Both the position numbers and the translations under genes were made by a program. This document shows, one piece after another, positions 27,609 through 37,200 of a stretch of 60,021 nucleotides of DNA. The notes beneath the pieces were generated by a model, which was not told where the DNA came from, ran no database searches, and saw nothing but the letters and a program-made list of their open reading frames with translations. Where the stretch lies: positions 1 through 60,021 of the forward strand of contig REDX01000176.1 of the NCBI GenBank assembly GCA_007695355.1, written 5' to 3'. The number at the start of each line of letters is the position of its first letter. The stretch's first letter is position 1. This stretch comes from Planctomycetota bacterium (GTDB taxonomy: Bacteria > Planctomycetota > UBA11346).

Positions 27609-27689
27609 AATGGTGACACTCCTCGCGGCGCCTTCGACAGTGAAGACAGCCCTGCTCAAAGGGCTTAACGCACATTCCGTTCCATCTCC

Positions 27690-27745
27690 TGAGAGACAGA
27701 TTTAAACAATTGCAAAAACACTACTTAAATAAAACCGCCTGGGGC
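27690..27745 (-). promoter_or_regulatory. AT-rich leader, likely promoter region of the flagellar operon
   Basis: The 250 bp between flgB and the divergent rnd start contain one conspicuously AT-rich block (AAACAATTGCAAAAACACT and CTTAAATAAAACC on the plus strand). It is the only good promoter candidate for the leftward operon. I do not see a sigma-54 (TGGC-N-TTGC) or a sigma-28 match, so the sigma factor is unresolved. Confidence 0.35.
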
Positions 27746-27861
27746 ATCTCAGGGATTACGCGGGCCTGACCCCGCTGCCAACTGTCGCCATTTACCGCGC
27801 CTGCGCAGGGCCCTGTGGTATCCCGCAACGTCGAAACGGACGATGGCTTGCGAGGCGGCCA

Positions 27862-29103
27862 ATGGTAGCGAGGCTAGGCAGCGTGACCATACCTTCGAGC
27901 CCAGACCCCACCGCCTCATCAAACCCGCAATCCGAGCGCCCCCCCAGCCTCCCCGAGGAGGTGCACTGGGTCGGCTCGCCGCAAGAACTGACGGCCCTGG
28001 GGCCGCTCTTCGCCGCGGCGCCGTGGCTGGCTTTCGACACCGAAAGCAATTCCATGTACGTCTACCGCGAGCGCGTGTGCCTGATTCAGGTCAATGCCGG
28101 CGGCACCCTGGTAATCATCGATCCCTTCGCCCTAGAGCAGGGCCGGGGGGCCCTCGGCACCCTTGAACAGGCCCTTGAGAATCCGGAGATCCCGGTCTAT
28201 CTCCACGGCGGTGAGTACGACTGCGTGGTCATGAATCGGGACTACGGCTTAGAAATCAGCGCCGTATTCGATAGCCAGCAGGCGGCCAGTCTGCTGGGCT
28301 GGCGCAAAACCGGCTACGGCGCGGTGGTTGAAGAGGTCCTCGGCATTAGCCTGCCCAAGGGCCATAGCGACTACGACTGGGGCTGCCGCCCTCTGGACGC
28401 CGAGGCCCTGGACTACGCCATCGACGATGTGCGTCACCTGCCGGCGGTGGTCGATCACCTGCGCCAACTGCTGCAGGAAGCCGATCTGGAGGAAGAAGCC
28501 GCCATCGCCAATCAGGCCGTAGCCATGGTGCGCGCCCGTGAGCCCGGCTTTGACCCCCAGGGCCTCTGGCGACTTAAAGGTATTAGCGAGGTCCCCAATC
28601 ATCGCCTGCCCATTGCCATGGCCCTCTACCAGTGGCGCGATGATTTGGCGAAAGCGCACAATCGCCCCCCCGGTCGGGTTCTGCCCAACGATCTCATCCT
28701 CGCCCTGGCCCGCTCGGCGCCAACCAACTTCGGGCAATTGCGGCGGCTTAAGCTGCGCAGTGCCTGGCTACGGGATTATGGCGAAGATATTATCAATACC
28801 GTCAAAAGCGCCCAACAACAGCCGCCGGAGATCCCCGAAGCCCCAGCCCGGCGGGATATCGATCCCCAGGAGCGCGAGCGCGAACAAGCCCTTAAGGCCT
28901 GGCGCCGCAATGAGGCCGAGCGCCGCGGCGTCACCACCCAGGCGGTCTTGCCGGCACGGGCCCTTGATTACCTCAAGCGCCTGGGGGCAGCGGATCTCTC
29001 GGCGGTGCCCCAATTGGGCGAAAAGCGCATCAAACTCTATGGCGATGTCCTGCGCCGACTCAGTGGCTCAGCCAAGGCGGGGCCGGGGCCGAAGAATAGC
29101 TAA
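27862..29103 (+). CDS. rnd: Ribonuclease D
   Basis: DEDD-type 3'-5' exoribonuclease that trims tRNA and other structured RNAs. 413 residues. Exo I has WLAFDTESNSMY (Asp and Glu), Exo II VYLHGGEYDCVV, Exo III LDYAIDDVRHLPAV; a C-terminal HRDC domain starts near PEGFDPQGLWRLKG-like sequence and a second HRDC-like segment (RNEAERRGVTTQAVLPARAL) follows. The first ~30 residues are Ser/Pro-rich, and a GTG seven codons downstream (VTIPSSPD) is an equally plausible start. Divergent from the flagellar operon. Confidence 0.93.
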   Translation: MVARLGSVTIPSSPDPTASSNPQSERPPSLPEEVHWVGSPQELTALGPLFAAAPWLAFDTESNSMYVYRERVCLIQVNAGGTLVIIDPFALEQGRGALGTLEQALENPEIPVYLHGGEYDCVVMNRDYGLEISAVFDSQQAASLLGWRKTGYGAVVEEVLGISLPKGHSDYDWGCRPLDAEALDYAIDDVRHLPAVVDHLRQLLQEADLEEEAAIANQAVAMVRAREPGFDPQGLWRLKGISEVPNHRLPIAMALYQWRDDLAKAHNRPPGRVLPNDLILALARSAPTNFGQLRRLKLRSAWLRDYGEDIINTVKSAQQQPPEIPEAPARRDIDPQEREREQALKAWRRNEAERRGVTTQAVLPARALDYLKRLGAADLSAVPQLGEKRIKLYGDVLRRLSGSAKAGPGPKNS

Positions 29104-29168
29104 TGGTCTGAGTCAAGCAGAGTGCACTCTATCCGCAGCCCCGGAATGCTGGATTCAAGGCGGAATGA

Positions 29169-29330
29169 CGACGGTGTGCAGGGCCACTCAAAGCTCGTCA
29201 GAAAGAAAAATGAAGCCTCATTTACAGAGTCATATTGAGGAAAAATATCCACTGGTTGGTTCACGGTGACCTTGCCGAGTGCAACTCGGCGATCCCAGGG
29301 ACGAGCTTTGAGTCGCCCTGCGACGGTGTG
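29169..29330. mobile_element. MITE copy 1 (142 bp, 29179-29320) with 10-bp target duplication
   Basis: The element runs from CAGGGCCACTCAAAGCTCGT to its inverted copy ending GAGCTTTGAGTCGCCCTG; the 20-21 bp terminal repeats differ at one position. It is flanked on both sides by CGACGGTGTG (29169-29178 and 29321-29330), a perfect 10-bp target duplication. There is no coding capacity. The CAGGG end and a 8-10 bp duplication are features I associate with the ISAs1 family, but no such transposase is in the window. The interior includes a hairpin (GCCGAGTTGCAACTCGGC-like, near 29274-29290). It lies in the 309-bp gap between convergent rnd and the phosphatase gene, where I see nothing else. Confidence 0.88.
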
Positions 29331-29412
29331 GCAACGCCACAGCGCAGAATTCCCAACGCAGAAGACGGCGTTGCGCGGCAAGGAGAGGTTGCAGGATTTC
29401 CGGCGCAGGCGA

Positions 29413-30588
29413 CTAGAGGCGCCGCATAGCTAAAACCGTGCAGTCATCCTGCAATAAGTCATGTCCCCGCCACGCGCCGGTTGCCTGGTCGAGACGGGCG
29501 AGGATCGCCTCTGGCTGAGGATCTCCGGCCATCGCCTCAAGTAAGGCCGGGCTACCGAGCAACTCTCCCTGCGCATTGACGGCTTCGGGCAGTCCGTCGC
29601 TGTAGAGGACCAAGGCTTCCCCGCGCTGCAATTGGCAGGATTGTTCCTGAAAATGCACTTTTTCCGCAGCCATGACCCCAATCGGATGGCCCTGTACCGG
29701 AAGCCAGCGGGCTTGGCCAGAGCCATTGATCAGTACTGGCGGTGGATGCCCGCAGCCAACATAGCGGCAATGCCCACTGACCGTGTCCAATACCCCATAG
29801 CACATGGTGAAAAATTGAAGATTGCGGTAATCCATGGGAAATTCGTCATTGAGCAACATGGCCAACTGACTGGGCTGGCACAGTACTTCGTGGCTAATCG
29901 TCGAGGCAAAACGGCTTAAACTATTACCGGAACGAAAGCGTCGGGAGATTTGGACGCCAAGAATCGCGGCCTTGGCACCGTGCCCGACGACGTCGATTAC
30001 AGCAAAACCTAGGCGCCGATCATCTATCGGCATGAGGGTCACTAAATCGCCACCAAGGGCATCACAGCTATGCAGGAACCAATCGATAGTGACGCCGGGA
30101 AAAGAAAAGTCTTCAGAGGGCAAGAGATCGCGCTGCACCTTGGCTGCTGAAAGCAGGTCTTCCTCGAGGCGGCGCTTGGTCTGAGCAAGTTCGTGATTAC
30201 GCGCCGCCAATTGCTTTTGCAGTTCGGTAATGCGCAGGGCAACGCGAATGCGCAGCATCAGCTCTTCGCCATCGAGGGGCTTAAGCAAGAAATCATCGGC
30301 CCCCGCATCCATGCCCTGGCGGCGATGCTCGCCGCCGCTCATGCCGGTAAGCATAATGACATAGAGATAGCGGACCGATTTATCCCGCCGTTGTTCGTGA
30401 ATAAGATCGAGGCCAGAACCATCCGGCAATTGCCAATCGATAATCGCTGCATCCCAATGGCTAGCGGTTAAGGCGGCGCGAGCGGCAGCGGCAGAGTTGA
30501 CCACCTGCGAACGATGCCCAGCCTGGGATAAAATGCGTTCTATCCGCCGCGAAACGATGAGATCGTCATCAACAATTAAAATCTTCAT
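29413..30588 (-). CDS. Response regulator with C-terminal PP2C-type (RsbU/SpoIIE) phosphatase domain
   Basis: 391 residues from ATG 30588 (MKILIVDDDLIVSRRIE), preceded by GAGGTGG. The receiver domain has the acidic pocket DDD, the phospho-acceptor Asp in AAIIDWQLPDGSG, Thr in MLTGMSG and Lys in FLLKPLDG. A coiled-coil linker (LAQTKRRLEEDLLSAAKVQRDLLP) leads into a PP2C/SpoIIE phosphatase with DALGGDLVTL, VIDVVGHGAKAA and LVLYSDGLPEAV. Such proteins dephosphorylate STAS-domain anti-sigma antagonists in partner-switching pathways. A STAS protein is encoded at about 55.5 kb and could be a substrate (inference). Confidence 0.93.
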   Translation of the reverse strand: MKILIVDDDLIVSRRIERILSQAGHRSQVVNSAAAARAALTASHWDAAIIDWQLPDGSGLDLIHEQRRDKSVRYLYVIMLTGMSGGEHRRQGMDAGADDFLLKPLDGEELMLRIRVALRITELQKQLAARNHELAQTKRRLEEDLLSAAKVQRDLLPSEDFSFPGVTIDWFLHSCDALGGDLVTLMPIDDRRLGFAVIDVVGHGAKAAILGVQISRRFRSGNSLSRFASTISHEVLCQPSQLAMLLNDEFPMDYRNLQFFTMCYGVLDTVSGHCRYVGCGHPPPVLINGSGQARWLPVQGHPIGVMAAEKVHFQEQSCQLQRGEALVLYSDGLPEAVNAQGELLGSPALLEAMAGDPQPEAILARLDQATGAWRGHDLLQDDCTVLAMRRL

Positions 30589-30729
30589 TGCCGCACCACC
30601 TCTGCACATGTGGACAGCGCCAAGGGCTGACGATGTGCACAAAGAGGGGTCAATAGTTTTTGCGTGGTCAAGGGCATACCATCCCTAGTCTAACCTCTAG
30701 GGGGATGTTCTCAAGACCAGATCATTTGA
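30589..30729. other. Intergenic sequence upstream of the phosphatase gene and the insertion element
   Basis: About 140 bp between the start of the phosphatase gene and the left target repeat of the insertion element. It must hold the leftward promoter of the phosphatase gene and the original upstream region of recC. A CCTCTAGGGGGATGTT stretch and TTTGACG at 30725-30731 are visible; no ORF or stable terminator is seen. Confidence 0.3.
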
Positions 30730-31009
30730 CGTTCCATAGCAGGGCGGCGCAAAGTATCCCCCCGGGATCGCCGATCCAATGGCGGGAAGATAAGGCCTAA
30801 AACCAGGGGAAACCCGCTGCGCGGGTGCTGTTTTCCCTGGCGCACTGGAGTGCGCCAGTCCCAGGTTGGCCTTAGCATCCCCCCGGGATCGCCGATCTCC
30901 AGATCGGCCAGCAAAAATGCCCTGAATAGGGGGGGTGCGCTAAAAGGCTCCACCGCAAAGCGGGGATTCCTCACCCAGGGTGAGCTTTGCGTCGGCCTGC
31001 GTTCCATAG
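30730..31009. mobile_element. 260-bp hairpin-rich MITE-like element (30740-30999) with 10-bp target duplication, upstream of recC
   Basis: CGTTCCATAG occurs at 30730-30739 and 31000-31009. Between them lies a segment beginning CAGGGCGGCGCAAAG and ending CTTTGCGTCGGCCTG, whose ends are inverted repeats (13 of 15). Read inwards from the right it starts CAGGCCGACGCAAAGCTC, closely like the right end of the 142-bp MITE (CAGGGCGACTCAAAGCTC), so both probably use the same transposase. The interior packs several perfect hairpins: GGCGCACT/AGTGCGCC (30839-30856), GCCGATCT/AGATCGGC (30891-30908), ACCCGC/GCGGGT, and CTCACCC/GGGTGAG inside CGCAAAGC/GCTTTGCG. ATCCCCCCGGGATCGCCGAT is present twice (near 30756 and 30877). 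Confidence 0.8.
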
Positions 31010-31055
31010 AGCCTTACCGCTTGAGGGCCGCCGACCAGCCCCAGGCTCTCTTACC

Positions 31056-34000
31056 ATGCCCCTGCATCTGGTCGCCTGCAACCATCCGCCCCATCTGCTG
31101 ACGGTGCTGGAACGCTTTATCGACCAGTGCCTGGGCGACTATGCAGACCCGGCGGCACGGGCGCTGGTAAGCATGCCGGTGATCGTGCCCGATCGCGGGC
31201 GCCGGGATTGGCTGCGCCAAGAGTTAGCCCTGCGCCAGGGGCTGTGCTGTGGGCTCATGCCCTGTTTGCCCCAGGAGTGGACGGATCGCGAGCTGGCCCC
31301 GGCCCTGGGCCTGGGCGAGCTGCATCCGCGCTGGCGGCGCGGTCTGGCCGAGGCCGGCATCCTCGCCCGGCTGGGTCAGATTCCGGCCCTGGCGCAAAGC
31401 CTGGGCGCCGAAGGGGCGCTGCCGGGACGCCGCGCCCAGCAGCTTGCCCGCGCTTTGGTAGAGGGTTTTGAGCGCCTCGCCCTCTACCGCAGTGAAAACC
31501 CCGCCGGCGAGGCCATGCCCAACCTGGAAAGCGTCCTCGCCGAGGTGGATGCCGAGCAGCCCTGGTGGCGGGAACTGTGGCAGGGATTAAGCAGCCTCGA
31601 TACCGGTGATCCGGTGACCTGGCAGCGGCGCCTAGAAGACGCGGTGGCGGCGCGGCCGGAGAAGCTCCCCCCCGGCCTAGTCCTTTGGGATAGCAGCAGC
31701 ACCGCCCCCGCCCTGTGGCGGCTATTAGAGCGGCTCTCCGAGCTGCGCCCGGTGCTGGTGCTCAGCATCCAGCCCACTTGGGGCGATTGGGATTGGGTAC
31801 GGCGCCAGGCCAGCGATGAGGGCGCCCTGGCCCATGAGCATCTTTTGGCCAGCTGGGGAGCCAGCGGCCGACGCATACTGCGCCAGGCCTTAGAGCGGGG
31901 GGCCAGCGATCTGCGCCTGGAAGCCCTGCAGCGCCAAGCCCCAGGCCAGGGTCTGCTCGGCGCTATCCAAAACAGTCTCTTGCATCCCGATCAGCCGCTG
32001 GCCGGGACCGCCCTAAACGATGGCTCCTTAAGCTTTCACGCCGCCAGCGGGCTGCGCCGGCAGTTGGAAATTGTGCGCGAGGAGCTAGCCCAGGCGATGG
32101 CCGCCGATACCAGTCTGGCCCCGCACCACTGCGCCATCCTCGGTCCCGACCCGGATGCCCTACAGAGTTGGGCCGAGGCCATCTTCGCCAGCCCCGCCCA
32201 CGGCCCGGCCCTGGCCCTGCGCGGCGAGCGGCATGACGACCCAGAACGCCTCGGCCTGGATCTGGCCCAGCGCCTCGCCCAATTGCTGCCCGGGCGCTGG
32301 CGAGCCAGCGAAGTTTTGGGTCTCCTCGCCCATCCCCTGATCGCCCGCGCCCAGGGCTGGGGGGCGCGGGAATTGCAGCAGCTGCAGCGCTTGGTTGAGG
32401 CCGCGGATATGCGCTGGGGCGTCGATGCCCAGCACCAGGCCGAGCTGGGGCTGCCCAATCATGGCCTAGGCACCTGGCGCCAGGGCCTGTGGCGCCTAGA
32501 GCTGGGCCGCTGGTTTGGCGCCGATGCCGCCAGTGCCGCCCTCTGGCCGGGGGACGGGCCCCAGCCCATCGCCAGCGCCGAGGAATTGGATGACGAACTG
32601 GCCCAGCGTGCCGAGGAACTCATTCAGCTCCTCGAACCCCTGCTGGAGGCGGCAGCGGCATGGCGGCGGGGCCAGAGCGCCAGCTGGTGGCGCCAGGCCC
32701 TGGCCGCTGCCTGCGCCCACTGCTGCGGCGGCGAGGCCCCCGGCGGCAGCCTCATCGATCCCCGGCTCGGCTCCTGGGCCACGGATATGCTCAGCGCCGG
32801 CGATCCCGAGCTGGGGCCGGGGGTGCTCCAGGGCTTTCTGCAGCCCCCTACCACACCCACCCCGCCGGATCTCGCCGGTGGCATCGCCATCGGCTCGATC
32901 GCCCAATTGGGCCCCCTGCCCTGGCGCTGGGTGGCGGTGGTGGGCATGGACGATGGCGCCTTCCCGCGGCAAAACCCGCTCAACGAATGGGATCCCCTGC
33001 AATTACAGCCGCGCCCCGACGATCCCGATCTGCGCCAGGAAGATCGCTGGCGTCTGCTGCAAAGCCTCTGCTGCGTTGAAGATCGTCTGCTTATTCTCTG
33101 GAGCGGCCGCGATGAAACCCGGGGCGAAGCCCTGCCGCCGGCGGCGGTGGTGCAGGAACTCCTGCACTTGGCCAGCGCCTGCTGCCAGCTGCCGACAGAA
33201 CAGCTGATCCACCAGCACCGCCTGCATGCCGCCCACGACCAGCGCCAGCAGTGGCCAAGCAGCAGCCTGCGCCGCCAGGCCGAAGCCTTTGCCGCCTCCA
33301 CCGAGGACGACGGTGGCCTCGCCAAGGTCAGCCGCGGCAGCCATGATGAAGCCCCTCGCTGCTACGAGCTTGAGGCCCTGATCCGGCGCTGGCGCCAGCC
33401 CCAGCGCAGCCTGCTTGAAGCCTGGGGACTGCGCCTGCCCCGGCCCCAGGACCTGCCCCGGGACCACGAGCACTTCGCCCTCGGTGGCCTCGAACGCTGG
33501 TCCCTATTGGCACATCTCCTCGATGAGGTGGATGCCCTGCGCCTGAGTAGCCGCGGCGAAGTGCCGCGGCCGCCCCTGGATAGCCTGCACCGAGAGGCGG
33601 CGCGCGAGCATTTCGCCCCCCTCATCGCCTGGTGGCAGCAACAGCGCCCGGCCCTGCGCAGCCTTCAAGAGCGGATTCGCTGCGGCCCCTGGGAGCTCCT
33701 GCTGCACTGTCCCCAATGGCTCGATGGCCACGGCCCGGGACGGGTCTGCTCCCGCGATGGGGCCAAGCACCGCCTGGCCGCGGCCGCCGCCGGCCTCGCC
33801 GCCCACTGCGGCGGCCTCACCGAGGCCCAGCAGCCCTTGGCCTGGATCTGCGCCCTCGACGGCAAGGGCGGCATCATCCCCCTGGCCTATCAGCAGCCGC
33901 AGGCCGAGGCCGTCTTCAGCGCCTGGCTTGAAGCCAGTCCCGGCCTGCTGCAGATGGCCCTGCCGCTAACCATTGAGGTTGCCGCGGCGATGATCTCGGC

Positions 34001-34235
34001 CCAGGCCGAGGGCCAGCGGGAAGCGCAAATCCTGCGCCGCGGCCGCTGGGCCTGGGAGGAGAGCGAGGCGGCGGAGAGCGAAGCTGCCCTGCGCCTCTGG
34101 CCGGGCCTCAGCGATCCCTGGCAGGATACAAGCTGCCAGCGCCGGATGCTGGAAGTGATGGCGGTGCTGGAACCCCTCATTGGCGACCCGCACTGGCAGC
34201 CGGCGCCAGAGCTTTTGCCCGAGGCGGCGCCATGA
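31056..34235 (+). CDS. recC: Exodeoxyribonuclease V subunit RecC
   Basis: Non-catalytic subunit of RecBCD that splits the duplex and recognises Chi. 1059 residues from ATG 31056 (MPLHLVACNHPPHLLTVLER). Family blocks include IVPDRGRRDWLRQELALRQG, the middle GQGLLGAIQNSLLHPDQ, LGPDPDALQSWAEAIF, and RWVAVVGMDDGAFPRQNPLN near residue 630. No complete Walker A is present, as expected for RecC. The open frame extends 23 codons upstream through the end of the insertion element, which is not coding. First gene of recC-recB-recD; its stop overlaps the recB start (ATGA). No strong ribosome-binding site is visible. Confidence 0.94.
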   Translation: MPLHLVACNHPPHLLTVLERFIDQCLGDYADPAARALVSMPVIVPDRGRRDWLRQELALRQGLCCGLMPCLPQEWTDRELAPALGLGELHPRWRRGLAEAGILARLGQIPALAQSLGAEGALPGRRAQQLARALVEGFERLALYRSENPAGEAMPNLESVLAEVDAEQPWWRELWQGLSSLDTGDPVTWQRRLEDAVAARPEKLPPGLVLWDSSSTAPALWRLLERLSELRPVLVLSIQPTWGDWDWVRRQASDEGALAHEHLLASWGASGRRILRQALERGASDLRLEALQRQAPGQGLLGAIQNSLLHPDQPLAGTALNDGSLSFHAASGLRRQLEIVREELAQAMAADTSLAPHHCAILGPDPDALQSWAEAIFASPAHGPALALRGERHDDPERLGLDLAQRLAQLLPGRWRASEVLGLLAHPLIARAQGWGARELQQLQRLVEAADMRWGVDAQHQAELGLPNHGLGTWRQGLWRLELGRWFGADAASAALWPGDGPQPIASAEELDDELAQRAEELIQLLEPLLEAAAAWRRGQSASWWRQALAAACAHCCGGEAPGGSLIDPRLGSWATDMLSAGDPELGPGVLQGFLQPPTTPTPPDLAGGIAIGSIAQLGPLPWRWVAVVGMDDGAFPRQNPLNEWDPLQLQPRPDDPDLRQEDRWRLLQSLCCVEDRLLILWSGRDETRGEALPPAAVVQELLHLASACCQLPTEQLIHQHRLHAAHDQRQQWPSSSLRRQAEAFAASTEDDGGLAKVSRGSHDEAPRCYELEALIRRWRQPQRSLLEAWGLRLPRPQDLPRDHEHFALGGLERWSLLAHLLDEVDALRLSSRGEVPRPPLDSLHREAAREHFAPLIAWWQQQRPALRSLQERIRCGPWELLLHCPQWLDGHGPGRVCSRDGAKHRLAAAAAGLAAHCGGLTEAQQPLAWICALDGKGGIIPLAYQQPQAEAVFSAWLEASPGLLQMALPLTIEVAAAMISAQAEGQREAQILRRGRWAWEESEAAESEAALRLWPGLSDPWQDTSCQRRMLEVMAVLEPLIGDPHWQPAPELLPEAAP

Positions 34236-37200
34236 GCCAGGCCCTGCCCCCCTTTCAGCTCATCGGCGCCCAGGCCCAGGATCTGCAGCCCGGCCGCTGG
34301 CTTTTGGAAGCCAGCGCTGGCACTGGCAAAACCTATACCATCGCCGGTCTGGTTGCCCGCCTGGTGGTGGAAACACCGATCAGCCTCGACGCCATGGCGG
34401 TTATGACCTTTACCCGCGCCGCCACCGCCGAACTGCGCCACCGCATTGGCGCCTGCCTCAGCGCCGTGCTTGCCGCGGCCAAGGGCCAGGAGGTGGCCGA
34501 TCCCCTGGCCAGCTGGCTGGGCGAACGGGCCCGCCAGGGCCCCGGCCGCGAACGCTTAAGCCGCGCCCTGGATGCCCTTGATGGGGCAAGTATTAGCACC
34601 ATCCACGGATTCTGCCAGCGCCTCATCGGCCGCTTTAGTCTCAGCCTGGGCGCCCCTCCGGATCTTCAGGTAATGACCGATGACGAAGGCTGGCGGCGGG
34701 AGTGGTGCGAGGACTACCTGCGCCGCCTGCCCATCGCCCCAGACACTAAGGACTGGGCCTGCCTCCAGACGGCACCCAGCCTGGAACAATTAGAGCGCTG
34801 GGCCCTGCTGCTTACCCGCAATCCCGCCTGCCTCCTGCCCCCCTGTCCCCCGGCCCCCGATATCCCGGCCTTCTTCGCCGCCCTTCGGGCGGCGGAGCCG
34901 CGGCTGCAGTCCGGCCCCCTCGGCGGCGGTAAGCTGGGGCAGCAGCGCCAGGCCCGGGCCCTGGAACTCCTCTCCGGGGCCAGCCCCAGTGAATCCCGCC
35001 TCAAGGCCCTGGCCAGCATCCCCGAGGGCCTGTGCAAGGCCGACCCCAGCCTGGCCGAACTGCGCCGCCAGGCCCAGGCCCTGGCCCAACTCGCCGAACT
35101 GCAGGAGGCCCACTTCCTGCACGCCTTCCGCCAGGCCCTGGGTCAACGCCTGCGCCAGGGCGAGGGCGGGGTAAGCCATCAGGATCTCCTCAATGGGCTG
35201 CACGCCGGTCTCCACGGCCCCCAGGGCGAGGCCCTGGCCAGCGCCATCGCCGCCAGCTATCCGGTGGTGCTGGTGGATGAATTCCAGGACACCGATCCCA
35301 TCCAATGGCAGATTTTAGAACGCTGTTTTGGCGGTCCCCAGCAGCGTCTCTTTCTCATTGGCGATCCCAAGCAGGCGATTTACCGCTTCCGCGGCGCCGA
35401 TTTGGAGACCTACCTCAGCGCCCGGGAAAGCGTGCCCCCGGCCCAGCGCTTTGCCCTCGACACCAATTACCGCAGCGATGCCCCCCTGCTGGCCAGCCTC
35501 GATGCCCTCTATGCCGGCCATCCCCAGCCCCTCGCCGATCCGCGCCTGAATCGCAATCCCGTGCGCGCCCACCACCCCGGCCGCCTCTGGGCCGCGGCGG
35601 GGGAGGCGGCGCTGCCCCTGCGTGCCACCATCCTCAGCACTAACGATTCTGATAGCAATGAGAACAGCCTGGCCGAGGACTGCGCCCGGGCCTGCGCCGC
35701 CGAGATTGCCCATACCCTCCAGGCCGGCTGGCGCCGCGGCGCCGACTTCGCCCAGGGCCAGCCCCTGCGCCCCCAGGATCTGGCGGTGCTGGTGCCATCG
35801 CACCGTTACGGCGCCCTGGTGCACCGGGCCCTCACCGCCCTGGGCATTATGGCGGTCTGCAGCCACCGCGCCTCGATCTTTGATACCTGCGAGGCCGCCG
35901 AACTGCGCGCCCTCATGGCGGCCTGGATCGACCCCAGCCATACCCCCACCTTAACCAGCGCCGTCGCCTGTCGGGTGGCAGCGGGGACGGCCGCCCTCAG
36001 TCCCGACCAGCAGCAGCAGGAGGACCTGCTTGCCCACTGGTCGGCGATCTTTCATCACTGCGGCGAGCGCTGGCGGCGGCGCGGCTTCCTTGCCGCCTTT
36101 ACCGCCCTCCTCGATGCCGAAGATGGCGCCGGCAACGATGGCCGGGTGCGATTGGCCCAGCTCAGCGGCGGCGAGCGCAGCCTCGTCAATCTCCTGCAAT
36201 TGGCCGAACTCCTGAACGCCGCCGAAGGCGAACAGCAGCTGGTGCCCGAAGGCCTGCTGCGCTGGTTTGATGCCAGCCGCCAGGGCGCCGGAGAACAGGA
36301 CGCCGAAAGCCTGCAACCGCGCCTGGATCGCGATGCCGATGCGGTGCGCATTTCCACCATCCATGTCAGTAAAGGTCTGCAGTATCCCCTGGTCTTCCTG
36401 CCCTTCGCCTGGTCCTGCCGACAGTGGCAGGGCAGTAAGCTGCCCCTGCAAGCGGGCCAGCGGCAGTGGCTGCTGGGCTCGGGGCTCAAGAGCAAGGACG
36501 ACGGATACTATGACGATCGTCTTGGTGAGGAAGCGCGCCTGCTCTACGTCGCATTAACCCGCGCCGAGCACGCCCTCCACCTCTTCTGGGCCAGCCCCCA
36601 TATGCCGGCCATGCAGGCCAATCGTCCCCTCGCCCTGGGCTCGCCCCTGGGCTGGCTTTTACTTTCCGCCGGCCAGCCCCTATCCACCTTGATTGCCGAC
36701 TGGAAAGAACGCATCGATGAGCTGACAAGGGCCGGCGCCGAAGCGCTGCAGGCCGCCGGCATTGCCTGCCAGGGGCCGCGCTCTGCGCCAGCCAATTCTA
36801 TTACCGCAATCGCAGAAACGCCAAAGGCCCTGCCCCTCATCAGCGGCGGCGCCAATCCCCGCCAGCGCTGGCCCTCTAGCTATTCCGCCCTGATCCGCGG
36901 TGAACCCACAGCAGAGCGCGACGACGATGCCCATCTGCCAAGCCTCGAGCGCAGCGGACGCGATGACCGCGGCTGGCCCTGCGGCGCCGGCTTTGGCACC
37001 GCCCTGCACCTGGTTTTGGAACGGGCCCTGGCCAAGGCCGTCCCCAGCCAAGACTTTGCCACCATGGCCCAGCGGCTGCTTATGGAACATGGCATTACCG
37101 CAAGCGCCTGCGAGCTGATTACCCCCTCCCTGCAAGCGCTGCTGCAAAAACCCCTACCGGGCGGCACCATTCCCCTCGCCGAGCTGCCCTTAAGTCATCG

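Noticed and set aside
27609-27861. Sigma-54 or sigma-28 promoter for the flagellar operon
   Set aside because: I searched by eye for TGGC-N-TTGC and GCCGATAA-type boxes and found no acceptable match; only a generic AT-rich block remains.
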